Positions 36,440-45,671 of a stretch of 64,000 nt of DNA are shown in pieces. Position 1 is the stretch's first letter. Each line of letters starts with the position of its first letter. Both the position numbers and the translations under genes were made by a program. The notes beneath the pieces were generated by a model that saw only the letters and a list, made by a program, of their open reading frames with translations, did no database searches and was not told the DNA's origin. The stretch comes from Streptomyces sp. B21-083 (GTDB taxonomy: Bacteria; Actinomycetota; Actinomycetes; Streptomycetales; Streptomycetaceae), in NCBI RefSeq assembly GCF_036898825.1, contig NZ_JARUND010000002.1:2976001-3040000 (forward strand). Direction: 5' to 3'.

Positions 36440-37609
36440 CTACGCGGCACGGCTTTCAGTGGGGATTCCGTGGCTTCCTGTTTCTTCGCGCTGTGCCGGG
36501 ACAAGTCCCGGTCCTACCGGCGCTCCGCAGGCTGTTGCCGCCAGTCCGGCGGCCTGTTTGACGTTGATCGCGGCGTTGTGGTCGCGGTCGTGGACGGTGC
36601 TGCAGGCGGGGCAGGTCCATTCCCGTACCTGCAGGGGTTTGGGCCCGTCCCGATGACCGCAGGCCGAGCACACCTGGCTGGTGGGCTCGAACCGGCCGAT
36701 CCTGACGAAGGTCCGGCCGTACCTTTTTGCCTTGTACTCGAGCATGCCAACGAACTGGGCCCAGCCCGCGTCGTGCACGCTTTTGGCCAGCCGGGTGCGT
36801 GCGAGTCCGGATACCGCCAGGTCCTCCACCGCGACCGCTTGGTTCTCGCGGATCAACGTCGTGGAGAGCTGGTGGTGGAACTCGTTACGCGCATCAGCCA
36901 CAGCGGCGTGGGCACGGGCCACCTTCAGCCGGGCCTTTTCCCGGTTCTTCGAACCCTTCCGCTTACGGGACAGTTCCCGCTGGGCCTTCTTCAGCTTCTT
37001 CTCCGCCCGGCGCAGAAACCGCGGGCTGTCGATCTTCGTGCCGTCGGAGAGGACCGCGAAGTGGGTGAGGCCCAGGTCGATGCCGATCGCGGCCTCGGGG
37101 TCCGGCTCCGTCCAGCGGGCAAGGTTCGTCTCGGCATCGGTGTCGATGACGAACGAGGCGAAGTACCGGCCCGCCGCGTCCACGATCACCGTCACACTCG
37201 ACGGAGTCACCGGCAGGACCCGCGACCACTTCACCTTCACCTCGCCGATCTTCGGCAACGACAGCCGCCCGCCCCCAGTGATCTTCCAGCGGGCGTTCGC
37301 GGTGAACCGGATCGCCTGCCGGGAATCCTTGCGCGACCTGAAACGCGGAGCACCCACCCGCTTCCCCTTGCGCTCCCCCTTCAGCGAGGCGAAGAAGTTC
37401 CGGTACGCGGCCTGCACGTCCCGCAGCGCCTGCTGCAGGACGACCGAGGAAACCTCGGCCAGCCAGGACCGTTCGGGAGTGTTCTTGGCCCGGGTGATCA
37501 ACTGCTGGGACAGGACAGCGGCCTTGGGGTAGGCCGCCTGAGCCGCACGGGCATCCTCACGGGCGCGCACCGCGTCGTTGAACACGACACCCCCTGTCGC
37601 CGGGAACAC
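36440..37609 (-). pseudogene. tnpB: TnpB nuclease, N-terminally truncated
   Basis: The open part encodes 389 residues with all RuvC acids (AIGIDLGLTHFA near 176, VAVEDLAVSGL near 260, HDRDHNAAIN near 338) and a zinc ribbon (CSACG, CPAC). However, the first conserved motif (RYRFYPT and about 25 residues, seen in the other tnpB here) is absent. The frame begins abruptly at VFPATGGVVFNDAVRARE, and an in-frame TGA lies five codons upstream of GTG 37609. The normal RTFGxxRVVFND helix is recognisable but altered. The gene is probably inactive, unless the short N-terminus is tolerated. Confidence 0.75.
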
Positions 37610-37824
37610 CCGTTCCCCGCCTCACCCCCACGACCCGCACCGTCCGGCTCCGCCGCAACGACACCGCGGCACTCCGCGCCGCAATCACGAGATTCGCTTC
37701 ACCACCGGGCTGAACTTCAGCCCGATGCACTGCGAATGAAGCTCGTTAGACGGCCCGAGTGGACAGCCCGGTTGTCACCGAATGACATTGCCTGTTCGCC
37801 GGTAGCGGCCGTACCGTCCGGATC

Positions 37825-38748
37825 ATGCTTCCTGTGGTCGAGACGGACGAACAATGGGACAAGGTCGTCCCCGACGAGACGGTGATGCGGGCCGGGGCGG
37901 CCGACCTGTGCGCGCGCCTCGGCCTGGGCGGCGCCCCGCTGACCCGGTTCCCGGACGGCTCACAGCCGGTGTACGCGGTCGGCGACGAACTCGTCCTGAA
38001 ACTGTTCCCCGGGGCCGCCGCCGAGGACGGCCGGGCCGAGGGCCGGGTCCTGTCGTACCTGCGGGGCCGGCTCCCCGTACCGACCCCGAAGGTCCACGAC
38101 TTCGGGCCGTACGAGAACGGCTGGCAGTACGTCCTGATGTCCCGCCTGCCCGGCGTGAACCTCGCCCACGTCTGGGGCCATGTCCCGCGCGCCCACCGGG
38201 AGCGCCTCGTCACCGAGATCGGCGAGGCGCTGGCCGCCCTGCACGCCCTCGACCCCGCGCCCCTCGACGACATCCTCGGCCCGGAGAACTGGGGCGCGTT
38301 CCTGGACCGGCGGCGCGAACGCACGGTGGAGCAGCAGCGCGGTCACGGGCTGTCGGCGGCCTGGCTGGACCAGATCCCCGACTTCCTCGCCGCGAACCCG
38401 CTTCCCCGCACCCCGGCCCGCTCGCTGCTGCACACCGAGGTGATGCAGCAGCACTTCCTGATCGACCCGGACACCTGGCACCTGACCGGCCTCTTCGACT
38501 TCGAGCCGGCGATGATCGGCGACCGCGCGTACGACTTCGTGGGCGTCGGCCTGTTCGTCACCCGGGGCGACCCGGACCTGCTGGGCCGCCTGTCCCGCGC
38601 GTACGGCCACACCTTCGCCCTGCACCGGCTCCTCGCGTACACACTGCTGCACGTGTACAGCAACCTGCCCTGGTACATGCGCGAACTGCACGTACCCGTG
38701 GAGGGGACCTGGGAGGCGGTGGCGGAGGAGTGGTTCGGTACGGCGTGA
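37825..38748 (+). CDS. Aminoglycoside-phosphotransferase-family (APH) kinase with atypical active site
   Basis: A 307-residue small-molecule kinase fold. The nucleotide loop and lysine are in DELVLKLFPG, and the hinge is in YVLMSRLPGVNLAHVWG. The catalytic loop reads LLHTEVMQQHFLID where APH enzymes have HxDxxxxN, so Asp is Glu and Asn is His. The metal motif is GLFDFEPAMIGDRAYDF. This variant loop seems regular in a Streptomyces subgroup, so it is a subfamily trait rather than decay, but classical drug resistance should not be assumed. The gene starts 88 bp beyond the second tnpB element's left hairpin. Confidence 0.78.
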   Translation: MLPVVETDEQWDKVVPDETVMRAGAADLCARLGLGGAPLTRFPDGSQPVYAVGDELVLKLFPGAAAEDGRAEGRVLSYLRGRLPVPTPKVHDFGPYENGWQYVLMSRLPGVNLAHVWGHVPRAHRERLVTEIGEALAALHALDPAPLDDILGPENWGAFLDRRRERTVEQQRGHGLSAAWLDQIPDFLAANPLPRTPARSLLHTEVMQQHFLIDPDTWHLTGLFDFEPAMIGDRAYDFVGVGLFVTRGDPDLLGRLSRAYGHTFALHRLLAYTLLHVYSNLPWYMRELHVPVEGTWEAVAEEWFGTA

Positions 38749-38764
38749 CCCGCTGGTGACCGGG

Positions 38765-39649
38765 TCAGCCGGCGAACGCCGGCTGGGCGACCCCCTTGCC
38801 CGCTTCCGGGACGACCAGGAGCGAGCCCGACATCGGGTGGGCGGCGGACAGGCCGACGCGGGCCGTGGTGATGTACAGATCCGTGAGGTTCGGGCCGCCG
38901 AAGGCGCAGGCCGTGGGGCGGATCGTCGGGAGGATGATCGTACGGTCCAGGGTGCCGGCCGGGGTGTAGCGGCGGACCGCTCCGCCGTCCCACAGGGCGA
39001 CCCAGACGCAGCCGTCCGCGTCGACCGTCAGGCCGTCGGGGAAGCCGGCGCCCTCCTCGATCAGCGCCAACTGGCGGCGGTTGCCGACACTCTGCCCGTC
39101 GGCCGACACGTCGAAGACGTCGACGCGGCGGGTCGGGGAGTCGATGTAGTACATCAGGCGGCCGTCCGGGCTCCAGCCCGTCCCGTTGCTCACCGCGACG
39201 TCGTTCAGGACCGTCGTGGCCCCGCCGTCCCCCGTGAACCGGGACAGTGTGCCGCCGCCCGGCGCCTCGTCGTAGCGCATCGTGCCGGCCCACAGGGAGC
39301 CGTCGGGGGCCACCGCCGCGTCGTTCGCCCGGCGACCGGGGGTCGGCTCGTGGTGCAGCCAGCGGAAGCCGGTGGCTGAGTCGGCGCCGTCCCCGTCGCC
39401 GTCGTACAGGGCCACTCCGTCGCGCAGGTTCAGGACCAGGCCGCCGCCCGCGCGTGGTTTCGCCGCGCCCACGTGCTGCTCCGTCGCCATGACCGTGCGG
39501 CGGCCCGTCGACGGGTCGTAGGTGTTGACGCGGGAGCCGAGGATGTCGATCCAGATCAGCCGGGACGCCGCCGCGTCCCACGTCGGGCCCTCACCGAGGG
39601 TCGCCTGCGCCTGGACCGCCACTTCGAGGGCGGGTTCGTACGTCGTCAT
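38765..39649 (-). CDS. SMP-30/gluconolactonase-family sugar lactonase
   Basis: A 294-residue six-bladed beta-propeller lactonase hydrolysing aldonolactones. Metal-binding positions can be recognised: Glu in LGEGPTWD near residue 19, Asn in RANDAAVAPDG and NGTGWSPDG, and Asp in FPDGLTVDADG. It is cytoplasmic. Its start overlaps the stop of the IclR gene by 4 bp (ATGA), so the regulator and lactonase are one operon with the regulator first. This suggests catabolism of a pentose or hexose through an oxidative pathway. Confidence 0.9.
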   Translation of the reverse strand: MTTYEPALEVAVQAQATLGEGPTWDAAASRLIWIDILGSRVNTYDPSTGRRTVMATEQHVGAAKPRAGGGLVLNLRDGVALYDGDGDGADSATGFRWLHHEPTPGRRANDAAVAPDGSLWAGTMRYDEAPGGGTLSRFTGDGGATTVLNDVAVSNGTGWSPDGRLMYYIDSPTRRVDVFDVSADGQSVGNRRQLALIEEGAGFPDGLTVDADGCVWVALWDGGAVRRYTPAGTLDRTIILPTIRPTACAFGGPNLTDLYITTARVGLSAAHPMSGSLLVVPEAGKGVAQPAFAG

Positions 39650-40419
39650 GCCACACTCCGGTGACCGAGGCGCTCGGAGAGTTCGGCGGCGCCCTTGGCG
39701 GCGAGCTGTTCCAGCTCCGAACGGTGGTCGTCGCTCCAGCGGATCATCGGGACGGAGATCGACAGCGCGGCGACCACCCGGCCCGTGCGGTCCTGCACCG
39801 GTGCGGCCACGCAGCTCACGTCCGGGTTCGACTCACGGTTCTCCACAGCGACACCCCGGCGGCGGATCTCCGCGAGAGCCTCACGCAGGACCGCCGGGTC
39901 GGTGATGCTGTTCGGCGTCATCGCGGGCAGCGGAACCTTGTCGGGGACCCGGGCGGAGAGCTCGTGGTCGGGGAGCGAGGCCAGCAGCATCTTGCCCACG
40001 GAAGTGCAGTGGGCGGGCAGGCGGCGGCCCGCGGCCGACACCATCCGGACCGCGTGGGTGGAGTCCACCTTGGCGATGTAGATGACGTCCGTGCCTTCGA
40101 GGATCGCGACGTGCACCGTCTCGCCGCAGTTCTCGGCGACGGACCGGGCGACCTGCAGACCCTCCGCGGCGAGGTCGAGCTGCTCGGCGTAACGGCTGCC
40201 GAGCTGGTACGGGCGCACGCCCAGGCGGTAGCGTCCCGGCTGGCCGGGGACCTGCACGATGTACGAACGGGCGGCGAGCGTCGTCACCAGTTCGTGCACG
40301 GTGGTGCGCGGCAGCTGAAGCCGGCGCACTATGTCCGGGGCGGAGAGAGTCCCGTCTCCGTCCAGGAAGAGCTCAAGAATGTCGAGAGCCCGGGTCACGG
40401 CAGGTACGAGGCGTCCCAT
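39646..40419 (-). CDS. IclR-family transcriptional regulator
   Basis: A 257-residue IclR regulator. The N-terminal winged helix (VTRALDILELFLDGDGTLSA, PRTTVHELVTTLAARSYI) is followed by the effector domain with GRRLPAHCTSVGKMLLASLP and the C-terminal VAALSISVPMIRW. It heads the operon with the sugar lactonase and presumably responds to a sugar acid or lactone. An inverted repeat at 40454-40482, 35 bp upstream of the start, is a likely operator. Confidence 0.92.
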   Translation of the reverse strand: MGRLVPAVTRALDILELFLDGDGTLSAPDIVRRLQLPRTTVHELVTTLAARSYIVQVPGQPGRYRLGVRPYQLGSRYAEQLDLAAEGLQVARSVAENCGETVHVAILEGTDVIYIAKVDSTHAVRMVSAAGRRLPAHCTSVGKMLLASLPDHELSARVPDKVPLPAMTPNSITDPAVLREALAEIRRRGVAVENRESNPDVSCVAAPVQDRTGRVVAALSISVPMIRWSDDHRSELEQLAAKGAAELSERLGHRSVA

Positions 40420-40453
40420 GACGGCCCCCTCTCTTGTGTTCAGGGTGTCTACG

Positions 40454-40482
40454 ATCTCGAGCGATACGACGACGTTCGAGAT
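40454..40482. promoter_or_regulatory. Inverted repeat upstream of the IclR gene, candidate operator
   Basis: ATCTCGA (40454-40460) and TCGAGAT (40476-40482) form a 7-bp inverted repeat with a 15-bp spacer, 35 bp before the IclR start. Autoregulation through a palindrome near the promoter is usual for this family. Confidence 0.45.
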
Positions 40483-40629
40483 TTCAACAGACGATCGGCA
40501 TGACGAACAGGGGACAGGCTAACCACAAGGGCTCGGCCGGGCAATGGGCGTGCGACGGCTTCGTTGCCGTCCGTGACTGTCCTCGCCGCCCGACAGGCGG
40601 TCCGGGCAGCTCCCGAGACATACGGGACG

Positions 40630-41202
40630 ATGGTTCATATGTTCACGGTCATCGACTTCCAGCTGGTGCTGCTGCGCCGCATGGCGGACCACAATCCGGA
40701 CCTCGTGGAAGACGCCCGGCACCAGCTGGGCGTGTCGATCGCGGACATGCGCGAGGCCAACAAACGCTGGCAGGCGATGCTGCGCTCCAAGTACGCCCGA
40801 GCCGCCGCCTCCCGGTATCGCTCGGTCCTCGGCACCGCGGAGTCGGTGACGGCGCGCAAAATCGGGGACCTGGAGTGCGAGGCCTGGCTGTGGCCGGTCC
40901 CCCTCTGGCCCGACCTGCGCTTCGAGGTGCTCGTGGCCCCGAACGGCGTGGCCTGGAACGAATGGCTGGTGCGGGCCCCGGGCGCCCCCGCCCCCGAACT
41001 CCGTACGCCGGACGATCTGCGCCCGTGGTCCTGCACGGTCGACGAGGTCGCCCGCGCCTTCGCCCCCGCCCGCCCGCTGGAGGGCACGGCCCCGACTCGC
41101 TGGGGCCTGGCGTTCACGGCGCCGGACGGGACGGGGGTACGGCGGGAGTGCGCGGCGGAGTTCACCTGGGGGCTGCTGCAGCGGGTGGCGGTCAAGGACT
41201 GA
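40630..41202 (+). CDS. Protein of unknown function
   Basis: About 190 residues, no signal peptide or membrane segment. The N-terminal third is helical and basic (LVLLRRMADHNPDLVEDARH, REANKRWQAMLRSKYARAA). The rest is Trp/Pro-rich (CEAWLWPVPLWPDLRFEVLV, VAWNEWLVRAPG). I do not recognise a family. Codon use is typical of the surroundings, so it is likely real. The start is uncertain: ATG 40630 or 40639, neither with a strong RBS. It is transcribed away from the IclR operon and convergent with the ATP-grasp gene. Confidence 0.65.
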   Translation: MVHMFTVIDFQLVLLRRMADHNPDLVEDARHQLGVSIADMREANKRWQAMLRSKYARAAASRYRSVLGTAESVTARKIGDLECEAWLWPVPLWPDLRFEVLVAPNGVAWNEWLVRAPGAPAPELRTPDDLRPWSCTVDEVARAFAPARPLEGTAPTRWGLAFTAPDGTGVRRECAAEFTWGLLQRVAVKD

Positions 41203-41220
41203 GTCTGTCGACCCCGCCGG

Positions 41221-42108
41221 TCACGACCGTCCCTGACGGCCGACGGCGGCCCGCAGGATGGCCTGCACGACCACCGGTACCGAGTCCGGGTGCAGATCGA
41301 GGAACAGGTTCGGCTCGATCAACTCCAGTTCCATGACCCGGGGTTCACCGTCGTCACCGAGGACCAGGTCGACCCGGGCGTACAGCAGACCGGAGTTGTC
41401 CGGCACAGCGGCCAACGCCTGTTCCGCTACGGCGAGTTCGGCCGAGGTCGGGATCCAGACCTCAAGGTCGGGATGGGCGACCTTGTCGTCGTCGTACGCC
41501 GTGCCGGGAGCCAGTACGGCCCCCTTGCGGCTGGCGTGCAGAAAGCTGCCCCCGAAGAACTGCAGGGCACGCTCCCCGGTGACGTCGATGCTCCCGACGT
41601 ACGGCTGCACCATCGCGGTGAACCCCTCGGCGTGCATACGCGCGAGATGCCGTACGGCCGTCTCCCGGTCCTCGGGTGTGTAGCGGGCCGCGTAACGGGC
41701 GCCGGCGCCGGAGGTGGGCTTGACGACGTACTCGCGGTCGTCGGGAAGGCCGGGGGCGTCGCCGGGGGCCAGGTAGCTGGTCGGAACCGTGGGGACACCG
41801 GCCGCGGCCAGCTCACCGAGGTACCGCTTGTCCATGTTCCAGCGCAGGACGCCGACCGGATTCGCGACCCGCGTGAGCTTCCCGCACCGCTCCAGCCAGC
41901 CCGCGAACTCCTCCGCGCGCCAGCTGTAGTCCCAGGTGGACCGCACCACCGCGAGGTCGAAGGACGCCCAGTCGATGTCGGGGTCGTCCCAGTGGACGGC
42001 GGTCGCGTCGGCCCCGGCTGCCAGCAACTCCCGTACCAGGAGCGGAAAATCCCGGTCCTTGCTGGTACCGGGCCGGGGGTCGTAGGTGACGATCGCGATG
42101 CGGACCAC
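41221..42108 (-). CDS. ATP-grasp domain protein
   Basis: A 295-residue ATP-grasp-fold protein of the RimK/STM4014-like kind. Visible features are an N-terminal Rossmann-like segment (VRIAIVTYDPRP, AVVRSTWDYSWR), the nucleotide-binding lysine in YVVKPTSGAGARYAARY, the adenine-hinge MVQPYVGSIDVTGERALQFF, and metal-binding residues near VMELELIEPNLFLDLHP. Such enzymes ligate a carboxylate to an amine or thiol using ATP. The GTG start at 42108 has an excellent RBS (GAGGGAGT). It is a single gene; the substrate is unknown. Confidence 0.82.
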   Translation of the reverse strand: MVRIAIVTYDPRPGTSKDRDFPLLVRELLAAGADATAVHWDDPDIDWASFDLAVVRSTWDYSWRAEEFAGWLERCGKLTRVANPVGVLRWNMDKRYLGELAAAGVPTVPTSYLAPGDAPGLPDDREYVVKPTSGAGARYAARYTPEDRETAVRHLARMHAEGFTAMVQPYVGSIDVTGERALQFFGGSFLHASRKGAVLAPGTAYDDDKVAHPDLEVWIPTSAELAVAEQALAAVPDNSGLLYARVDLVLGDDGEPRVMELELIEPNLFLDLHPDSVPVVVQAILRAAVGRQGRS

Positions 42109-42404
42109 GGGGACTCCCTCGATGAGGCGTGCGGTAAGGCGCGTAGAGCTGGTTCACCACTGATGGTGATTCCGGATGAAGGTTAACAAGCGCTTGACCC
42201 TCACCTTCGGTGAAGCCCCGGCATCGGTGACGGAACGAGGAACCGCGGTGCGGGCCGGCTGCGGCGCCTGACGCGGGTGCGGTGGGCGGTCGGAAGTGAC
42301 CGTGAATGTGTTTCTTCCGGCAGCCGATGGTGTACGGAGGGATCGGGACGGAAGCAGTCCCTGCGATGGTTGCGACCGATGTGACGAGCCAAGGAGTACG
42401 ACGC

Positions 42405-43895
42405 GTGTCCTCTCTCTTCCCCGGGCTGACCGACGACCCGACCGGCGCCCCGAGCGGCGCCCCGAGCGGGCGGCCCGCCCTCCGCTTCGGCGAGCGCTCG
42501 CTGACGTACGCCGAACTCGCCGCCACGGCCAGAGCCCTCGCCGACCGGATCTCCGGGGCGGGCGGCCGGGTCGCCGTCTGGGCGACGCCGACGCTGGAGA
42601 CGGCCGTCGGTGTCGTGGCCGCCCTGCTGGCCGGGGTCCCGGCGGTGCCGCTCAACCCGAAGTCGGGCGAGAGCGAGTTGGGCCACATCCTGAAGGACAG
42701 CTCACCCACTCTCGTACTCACCGCGCCGGGCGCCCAACTCCCGGACGCCTTCCGCTCGTTGGAGCGCATCGAGGTCGAGGTGGCCGGCCCGGCACGTCCC
42801 CCTTCGGGAGCGCCCGGGACGGCGTACGATCCCGCCCCGGAATCCCCCGCCCTGATCGTCTACACGTCCGGCACCACCGGGCCGCCCAAGGGTGCCGTCA
42901 TCCCGCGCCGGGCCGTCGCCACCACCCTGGACGCGCTCGCCGACGCCTGGCAGTGGACCGGCGAGGACGTGCTGGTGCACGGGCTTCCGCTCTTTCATGT
43001 GCACGGTCTGATTCTCGGCATCCTCGGCCCGCTGCGGCGCGGCGGCTCGGTACGGCACCTCGGGCGGTTCGGGACGGAGGGCGTCACCCGCGAGCTGAAC
43101 GACGGGGCGACGATGCTGTTCGGCGTGCCGACGATGTACCACCGGATCGCGGAGGCGCTGCCCGGCGACCCGGAGCTCGCCGGGGCGCTCGGCCGGGCCC
43201 GGCTGCTCGTCTCCGGTTCCGCCGCGCTGCCCGTGCACGACCACGAGCGGATCACGGCGGCGACCGGCCGCCGGGTCGTGGAGCGCTACGGCATGACCGA
43301 GACCCTGATGAACACAAGTGTCCGCGCGGACGGGGAGGCGCGCGCGGGCACAGTCGGCGTACCGCTGCCGGGCGTCGAGCTGCGGCTCGTCGAGGAGGAC
43401 GGGGCGCCCATCACGGCGTACGACGGCGAGACCGTGGGCGAGATCCAGGTGCGCGGGCCGAACCTGTTCACCGAGTACCTGAACCGGCCCGACGCCACCG
43501 CCGCCGCGTTCACCGCCGACGGCTGGTTCCGCACCGGGGACATGGCGGTGCGCGATCCCGACGGCTATGTCCGTATCGTCGGCCGCAAAGCCACCGACCT
43601 GATCAAGAGCGGCGGCTACAAGATCGGCGCGGGCGAGATCGAGAACGCGCTGCTGGAGCACGCGGGCGTACGCGAGGCCGCCGTGACCGGAGAGCCCGAC
43701 GCCGACCTGGGCGAACGGATCGTCGCCTGGATCGTCCCCGCCGATCCGCAGTCCCCACCGGACGCCGACGAGTTGGCCAACCATGTCGCGGCCCGTCTCG
43801 CCCCGCACAAGCGCCCCCGGGTCGTGCGTTACCTGGACGCCCTCCCGCGCAACGACATGGGGAAGATCATGAAGCGGGCGCTGCCCAGTGACTGA
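42405..43895 (+). CDS. matB: Malonyl-CoA synthetase
   Basis: Acyl-CoA synthetase of the AMP-forming superfamily, 496 residues, extremely similar to remembered Streptomyces coelicolor MatB (for example RPALRFGERSLTYAEL, IPRRAVATTLDALADAWQWT, RYGMTETLMNTSVRADGE). It activates malonate or methylmalonate to the CoA thioester, supplying extender units. The phosphate loop YTSGTTGPPKG lies near residue 152 and the late lysine region is NDMGKIMKRALP. GTG 42405 with AAGGAG at 42391-42396 fits the family N-terminus (SSLFPGL); a longer frame from ATG 42306 is not needed. A small TGAPSGAPSG duplication occurs near the N-terminus. It overlaps the next gene by 8 bp. Confidence 0.93.
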   Translation: MSSLFPGLTDDPTGAPSGAPSGRPALRFGERSLTYAELAATARALADRISGAGGRVAVWATPTLETAVGVVAALLAGVPAVPLNPKSGESELGHILKDSSPTLVLTAPGAQLPDAFRSLERIEVEVAGPARPPSGAPGTAYDPAPESPALIVYTSGTTGPPKGAVIPRRAVATTLDALADAWQWTGEDVLVHGLPLFHVHGLILGILGPLRRGGSVRHLGRFGTEGVTRELNDGATMLFGVPTMYHRIAEALPGDPELAGALGRARLLVSGSAALPVHDHERITAATGRRVVERYGMTETLMNTSVRADGEARAGTVGVPLPGVELRLVEEDGAPITAYDGETVGEIQVRGPNLFTEYLNRPDATAAAFTADGWFRTGDMAVRDPDGYVRIVGRKATDLIKSGGYKIGAGEIENALLEHAGVREAAVTGEPDADLGERIVAWIVPADPQSPPDADELANHVAARLAPHKRPRVVRYLDALPRNDMGKIMKRALPSD

Positions 43896-45453
43896 CCGGG
43901 CCCCCGGGCGCCTCTCCGCCCGCGAGATCATCGCCCTGCTCTGCGACAACGCCGACGCCAGTACAGACAACTCCACTGGCGGCTTCGTCGAACTGCCCTG
44001 CCCCACCCGGGAGCGCGAGCCCGACGGTCCCCTCGCCTGGCAGGGTTACGACGCCTCGCGCGCCCGCGCCACCGCCCGCACCGGCGAGGAGGAGTCCGTC
44101 GTCTGTGGCACCGCCCGTGTCGGGGGCACCCCGGCCGTACTGATCGCCTTCGAGTTCGGCTTCCTCGGCGGCTCGCTCGGCGAACGCACCGGAGACCGCC
44201 TTGAGCGCGCGTACGAGTACGCGCGCGATCACCGCCTGCCCGTCGTGCCGCTCGTCGCGACGGGCGGCAGCCGGATGCAGGAGGGCATGCTCGCGCTGAC
44301 CCAGCTCCAGCGCGTGGCCCGGCAGTCGGCGCTGACCCGTGCGGCGGGCCTGCCGCAGATCGCGGTGCTCCGGGATCCGACGACCGGCGGCGGGTGGGCG
44401 ACCCTGGGCGCGGGCGCCGACGTCGTGCTGGCACTGCCCGGCGCCCAGGTGGGCTTCGCGGGTTCCCGGGTCCGGCCTGCCGACGCGGACCCGGCGGCGT
44501 ACACGGCCGAGGCGCAGGTGGCGGCGGGCGCGGCCGACGCGATCGTACGTCCGGAGGCGCTCCGCGAAACGCTGGCCCTGTGGCTGCGGCTGCTGAGCGC
44601 CGGTGCGATCGGCGCCGACCCGACGCGGGCCGTCCCGCCCCCGGCCCTGCTGATCACCGACGCCATCGACACCGCCAACGCTGCCGACGCCACCGGCGAG
44701 GGCCCGGCGGGGGCCGCCCCACTGGACACCGACGCCGCCGTTGCTACCGACACCGCCGGCGAGGGCCGGGCGGAGGCCCCGCATCCTCCGCCCGTCCCCC
44801 GTTCCGCGTCCCTCCCCTCCACCGGCTGGGACGCCGTCCGGCGCGCCCGGTCCCCTCGGCGTCCGCGCGCCGACGCCTACCTGGACGCCTACTTCACCCG
44901 GCGTGCCGCGATCAGCGGTGACCGCTGCGGGGGCACCGACGCCGGGATGGTGTGCGGGTTCGGTGAGCGGGCGGAGGACGGGCGGACCGTCGCGTACGCC
45001 GCGCAGCTCGGCACGGCCACCCGTCCCGCCGGCTATCGCACCGCCGCCCGGCTGATCCGCCTCGCGGACCGGCTCGGCATCCCGGTGCTGACCCTGGTGG
45101 ACACCCCGGGCGCCGCCAACGACGCCGACGCCGAGCGTCAGGGCGCGGGCGCCGCGATCGCGGACCTCTTCGGCGCGGTCGCCGCCGCCCGCACGCCGGT
45201 CACCACGCTGCTGATCGGCGAGGGCGGCTCGGGCGGCGCCCTGGCCCTGGCCGCTCCCGGCAACACCTGGGCCACGCCGGACAGCTACTTCTCCGTCATC
45301 GCGCCAGAGCTGGCGGCGGCCATCCTCAAGCGCCCGGAGCGTGAGGTGGAGGCGACGGCGGACCAGCTTCGGATCCGGCCGCAGGACCTGGTGGAGCTGG
45401 GGGTGGTACGGGGCATCGTGGGCCGCCCGGCCCCCGCCCCGGACCTTCGGTGA
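43888..45453 (+). CDS. Acyl-CoA carboxylase carboxyltransferase-like protein (fused beta/alpha halves)
   Basis: A 521-residue protein with two crotonase-type carboxyltransferase halves. The N-terminal half carries ESVVCGTARVGGTPAVLIAF, FGFLGGSLGERTGDR and GSRMQEGMLAL. The C-terminal half carries VDTPGAANDADAERQGAGAA and GEGGSGGALALA. A low-complexity Ala/Asp/Glu/Pro linker (about residues 255-315) joins them. The layout resembles an AccD-AccA fusion. The GTG start lies within the end of matB (8-bp overlap), so malonyl-CoA synthetase and carboxyltransferase are co-translated. Whether it makes or consumes malonyl-CoA is unclear; no biotin carboxylase or BCCP gene is adjacent. Confidence 0.85.
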   Translation: MTDRAPGRLSAREIIALLCDNADASTDNSTGGFVELPCPTREREPDGPLAWQGYDASRARATARTGEEESVVCGTARVGGTPAVLIAFEFGFLGGSLGERTGDRLERAYEYARDHRLPVVPLVATGGSRMQEGMLALTQLQRVARQSALTRAAGLPQIAVLRDPTTGGGWATLGAGADVVLALPGAQVGFAGSRVRPADADPAAYTAEAQVAAGAADAIVRPEALRETLALWLRLLSAGAIGADPTRAVPPPALLITDAIDTANAADATGEGPAGAAPLDTDAAVATDTAGEGRAEAPHPPPVPRSASLPSTGWDAVRRARSPRRPRADAYLDAYFTRRAAISGDRCGGTDAGMVCGFGERAEDGRTVAYAAQLGTATRPAGYRTAARLIRLADRLGIPVLTLVDTPGAANDADAERQGAGAAIADLFGAVAAARTPVTTLLIGEGGSGGALALAAPGNTWATPDSYFSVIAPELAAAILKRPEREVEATADQLRIRPQDLVELGVVRGIVGRPAPAPDLR

Positions 45454-45518
45454 CGCCCCGCGCCCTTCAGCGGCTCCGCCAACTCCACCTTCGCGCCCTT
45501 GTTCCGCCAGGCGCAGAG

Positions 45519-45550
45519 TTGCCTGGAAGACATAAAGGATAAATACCCAT
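45519..45550 (+). promoter_or_regulatory. AT-rich candidate promoter upstream of mbl
   Basis: In an otherwise GC-rich 218-bp gap there is a TTGCCT followed after about 15 bp by TAAATA (45540-45545) in an AT-rich run. It precedes mbl by about 125 bp. The boxes are approximate; this is the only promoter-like patch in the gap. Confidence 0.3.
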
Positions 45551-45671
45551 ACGGCGGCACCCCACCCGGCCCCCTACAACAGGCGCCCCACTCCCCCGCC
45601 ACCGCACGATGCCAGTGGAGGCCCGCCGACCGGCGCGGCCCGTACGGTCTGCGCTCTCGGGAGGATCTGCC

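Larger units (their letters stand above)
36380..37737 (-). mobile_element. Second IS200/IS605-type element carrying a degraded tnpB
   Basis: The right end starts with TTGAC at 36380 followed by an 8-bp hairpin (36390-36408). The other side shows a complex hairpin: CGGGCTGAA (37706-37714) with TTCAGCCCG (37716-37724), enclosed by an outer ATTCGC/GCGAAT repeat (37692-37697, 37732-37737). The CGGGCTGA core is shared by both ends. There is no tnpA. The insertion point is exactly the stop codon of the FAD monooxygenase gene. Confidence 0.6.

Noticed and set aside
37825..38748. Calling the APH-fold gene an aminoglycoside resistance gene
   Set aside because: The catalytic loop lacks the standard Asp and Asn, so the fold alone does not justify a resistance function.
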